Shown in pieces: positions 6,481 to 8,154 of a DNA stretch of 8,154 nt. The notes beneath the pieces are model-generated. The model did not search any database, was not told the origin of the DNA, and worked only from the letters and a program-made list of their open reading frames with translations. The position numbers and the translations under genes were made by a program. The DNA lies in NCBI GenBank assembly GCA_028679855.1, contig JAJRAP010000151.1, forward strand, positions 1-8,154. Reading direction: 5' to 3'. Source of the DNA: Candidatus Methanoperedens sp. (GTDB taxonomy: Archaea; Halobacteriota; Methanosarcinia; Methanosarcinales; Methanoperedenaceae). Numbering within the stretch: position 1 is the first letter of the stretch; each line of letters begins with the position of its first letter.

Positions 6481-6495
6481 AGTAAATAATACTGA
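6479..6495. promoter_or_regulatory. Palindrome TCAGTA-N5-TACTGA, candidate antitoxin operator
   Basis: Six-base arms are perfectly complementary around AATAA. The site lies in the predicted leader of the DUF433 gene and overlaps the Shine-Dalgarno by two bases. Toxin-antitoxin operons commonly repress themselves through such palindromes, so binding by the DUF433 protein is a reasonable inference. As RNA it could also form a short hairpin beside the ribosome site. Confidence 0.4.
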
Positions 6496-6531
6496 TGCCA
6501 TTATAGTTAAAATTTGTTAAATTCGTTTGGC

Positions 6532-6541
6532 GATATAAAAT
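6532..6541. promoter_or_regulatory. Shared TATA element between the DUF433 gene and the transglutaminase-like gene
   Basis: The plus strand reads GATATAAAAT, with TATAAAA at 6534-6540; the minus strand reads ATTTTATATC. On the plus strand the expected start of transcription is near 6563, six bases before ATG 6569. On the minus strand it would be near 6511, giving a leader of about 40 bases before ATG 6471. Either or both directions are plausible. Confidence 0.4.
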
Positions 6542-6568
6542 TTTTGTGTAGACTGTACCTTTCAAAGG

Positions 6569-6895
6569 ATGGAAACTGAGGTACTTAATTCAAAGCAGGG
6601 GGACTGTCTGGGAAAATCCGACATTCTTGCCAGGATGCTTCTTGCTTATGGGTACTCATCCAGGGAGGTCATTGTGAGCATGGGTTACGTTACACGCAAT
6701 GATGAACGAAGGCATCATGCATGGGTCGAATTAAATTCAAAAGGTAAGTGGATAGTTCTTGATCCAAGCCAGTTCCTCGGGAATTTCGAGTTCGATAGAT
6801 GGGATAAGGCATCATTTTATCAGGCATATCAGGCTCAGCCATATGCGGAGTTTAATGACAGATTCGTCCAGGTGATGATGGATTCGAATGGATAA
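6569..6895 (+). CDS. Transglutaminase-like cysteine protease core, apparently missing its N-terminal half
   Basis: 108 residues. QGDCLGKSDILARMLLAYGY (10-29) carries the nucleophile Cys13 and the following helix. HHAWVEL (49-55) supplies His50, and WIVLDPS (61-67) supplies Asp65. Together these form the complete Cys-His-Asp triad of the transglutaminase/protease superfamily. In normal members about 50 or more residues of the domain, and often a signal peptide or membrane helix, precede the Cys. Here only 12 precede it from the ATG, and the frame upstream is closed by a TAA at 6536-6538. The start is therefore forced and has no Shine-Dalgarno, although a TATA element stands at the right distance for a nearly leaderless mRNA. 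This is most likely a 5'-truncated remnant, though all catalytic residues survive. Substrate and role are unknown; related archaeal proteins are usually exported or membrane-linked. Confidence 0.7.
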   Translation: METEVLNSKQGDCLGKSDILARMLLAYGYSSREVIVSMGYVTRNDERRHHAWVELNSKGKWIVLDPSQFLGNFEFDRWDKASFYQAYQAQPYAEFNDRFVQVMMDSNG

Positions 6896-7017
6896 TATTA
6901 ATGAAAATTCACTCACCTGGAATTTATTGGTTTTGCCAAAACGAGACCTTTTCAATTCGTGTTGGTGAATAAATCTTCAAAATGAAATTATGACATGACT
7001 GTCCCAATTTTGCCATC

Positions 7018-7051
7018 AAAGTGCGTATTTCAAAAATTATACGCATTTTTT
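7018..7051 (+). terminator. Hairpin followed by a T run in the 6896-7118 spacer
   Basis: TGCGTAT (7022-7028) pairs perfectly with ATACGCA (7039-7045) around a 10-base loop. The stem can be lengthened by one G-T and three A-T pairs (7018-7021 with 7046-7049), and the right arm runs into six T. This looks like an intrinsic-type terminator for plus-strand transcription from the transglutaminase-like gene, whose stop is about 120 bases upstream. The rest of the 6896-7118 spacer shows no gene. Confidence 0.5.
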
Positions 7052-7118
7052 CAGACCATATTAGAAATATGTTATCGATTATTCATAGCACTTGAAGACC
7101 CGCACGGATTTCATTATA

Positions 7119-8033
7119 TTAATTATTACTTGCATTTAATAAATAGAATCCCTTTACATCCATCTTTCCATAGAAAATATTTTTAACAACCAATTCATGA
7201 TATCCGCTACTCAATTTAGTTTTATTGATAAAAACAATGTATTTCCCGTTTTCTAAAGAATTACCAATTAACGAATTGTTATGAGACAAAGTAATATTAA
7301 AATCACGGTCAGGTTTTAAATCAACAATATAGTCAAATGGAGTTAATTGTGTTTGATTGTTTTCATTTTCGTATAAATATATTGATAAATTAGTATTCGG
7401 ACCCGTTACCTTAATATATATAGGGATTGGGGTGTTATTCTTGTAATAAATGCTGCTGTCCATATCAATTATAACATGCCCTTGCATAAAAGCCAAGATG
7501 GGTGAAAATGCAGATAACCAAATAATTGAACCCACAATTAAGATAAGAAAAACAGAGAAAACGGTTGTCAAGATTTTTTGCCGTAGACTTGTACATATTT
7601 TTAGATTTCTCCTATGTTTTATAGCGAAAACAACAACAATAATGAAAATAATCAAATAAATCGAGATTAGTATATTTTGAATTGTAGATTGGTCTATTTT
7701 AGTCCATGCATATGCTATTACAAAAAAATAAACGATATAAATAAGGGTAATTATGAACATAAGAAATGTCAAAAGATATATTTTGGAGGCCCAATTTTCC
7801 AGACGTTCCTTTATATAGGGGTCTACGATTTCCATGGAGACCCCTCTGAAAAAAATATACAAAAGGAGAAATAATAAAATTAGTGAAACAGAGAGTACTC
7901 CATTAATAAATGCATACCAATAGACGCCAATGACTGTAGTTTGAAAATAATTATATGCAAAGAATAAACTTGTTCCAAGAGCTGAAATCAAAGTTAATGC
8001 ATATTTAAATCCGTCTGGTTTTTCACTTGGCAT
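7119..8033 (-). CDS. Unrecognised five-helix membrane protein with a sequon-rich outside domain
   Basis: 304 residues; I do not recognise a family. Hydrophobic helices lie at about 13-32, 38-62, 86-110, 119-138 and 154-181. The loops after helices 2 and 4 are rich in Lys and Arg (RGVSMEIVDPYIKERLE; KHRRNLKICTSLRQK), which puts them and the N-terminus inside and the C-terminal 120 residues outside. That outer part looks like a beta-strand domain (IPIYIKVTGPN, SIYLYEN, NGKYIVFIN). It holds seven Asn-x-Ser/Thr sequons at residues 199, 215, 226, 246, 252, 270 and 300, consistent with an N-glycosylated archaeal surface protein. The coding sequence is clearly more AT-rich than the genes at 1451-6106, hinting at separate origin. 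AGGAT about six bases before the ATG serves as a ribosome site. Confidence 0.7.
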   Translation of the reverse strand: MPSEKPDGFKYALTLISALGTSLFFAYNYFQTTVIGVYWYAFINGVLSVSLILLFLLLYIFFRGVSMEIVDPYIKERLENWASKIYLLTFLMFIITLIYIVYFFVIAYAWTKIDQSTIQNILISIYLIIFIIVVVFAIKHRRNLKICTSLRQKILTTVFSVFLILIVGSIIWLSAFSPILAFMQGHVIIDMDSSIYYKNNTPIPIYIKVTGPNTNLSIYLYENENNQTQLTPFDYIVDLKPDRDFNITLSHNNSLIGNSLENGKYIVFINKTKLSSGYHELVVKNIFYGKMDVKGFYLLNASNN

Positions 8034-8080
8034 ATATATCCTGGATGTTCAGATTAAAAGATGTATTATGATCACAGTTC

Positions 8081-8088
8081 TTATAAAA
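8081..8088 (-). promoter_or_regulatory. TATA box for the 304-residue membrane protein gene
   Basis: The minus strand reads TTTTATAA, preceded by an A/G-rich GGAAA that could serve as a BRE. The box is about 50 bases upstream of the ATG. Transcription starting near 8058 would leave a leader of about 25 bases with the AGGAT ribosome site. No gene is visible in the rest of 8034-8154. Confidence 0.45.
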
Positions 8089-8110
8089 TTTCCTACCTAA
8101 GGAATAAAAT

Positions 8111-8151
8111 GTAATTACAAATTATGGATGATAAACGTAACTACAAAGTAT
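8111..8151. repeat. Pair of imperfect 15-bp direct repeats at the right edge
   Basis: GTAATTACAAATTAT (8111-8125) and GTAACTACAAAGTAT (8137-8151) differ at two of 15 positions and are 26 bases apart, so they fall close to the same face of the DNA helix (about 2.5 turns). The window ends just after the second copy. They lie upstream of the TATA box of the membrane protein gene and could be activator sites or the start of a longer array. Confidence 0.35.
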
Positions 8152-8154
8152 CAT

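Noticed and set aside
6995..7186. 63-codon plus-strand open frame after the transglutaminase-like gene
   Set aside because: It runs through the hairpin and T run and into the 3' end of the opposite gene, has no Shine-Dalgarno, and looks like chance.

Overview
The window looks archaeal, most likely a methanogen or methane-oxidising member of the Methanosarcinales; the group is an inference from protein style, not from a marker gene. Supporting signs are a short core-type MetE protein without the bacterial N-terminal half, a MoaD/SAMP-like ubiquitin-fold protein next to MoeA, an Agl23-like membrane glycosyltransferase, and archaeal TATA-type promoters, one of them placed for a leaderless transcript. 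No rRNA, tRNA, CRISPR array or complete transposon was seen.

Left part (1-1450): a MetE-like methyltransferase runs off the left edge on the minus strand. Divergent from it is an acylphosphatase-like gene on the plus strand. The spacer between them holds a TATA box 28 bases from the methyltransferase ATG, flanked by an 8-bp inverted repeat. The acylphosphatase frame stops at a tandem UGA UGA, but the +1 frame stays open for 25 more codons. That frame encodes a charged, coiled-coil-like tail and ends two bases before the convergent moeA gene, so there is a frameshift here, either mutational or programmed.

Molybdenum cofactor operon (1451-2928, minus): moaD overlaps moeA by an ATGA junction. 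The two C-terminal glycine codons of MoaD double as an AGGAGG Shine-Dalgarno sequence for moeA. The products act in succession: the sulfur carrier for molybdopterin synthesis, then metal insertion. SAMP-like protein modification is an alternative role for the small protein.

Centre (2963-6106, plus): an Agl23-like multi-pass glycosyltransferase is followed after 18 bases by an APC-family amino acid permease. A two-unit ACAGGATNN repeat overlaps the permease stop codon.

Right part (6107-8154): this is an accessory, eroded zone. It contains an intact DUF433 antitoxin-type gene (minus) overlapping a DUF5615/PIN-like toxin cut down to 34 codons. A transglutaminase-like cysteine protease core that has lost its N-terminal half follows on the plus strand. 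An AT-rich gene for a five-helix membrane protein, with seven N-glycosylation sequons in its predicted outside domain, lies on the minus strand. The truncated toxin, the shortened transglutaminase core, the repeat and the AT-rich gene together suggest past deletions or insertions. I saw no clear new multi-gene system. The best leads are the acylphosphatase frameshift, the orphaned antitoxin with an operator-like palindrome at its ribosome binding site, and the His-x-His metal site in the MetE-like protein.
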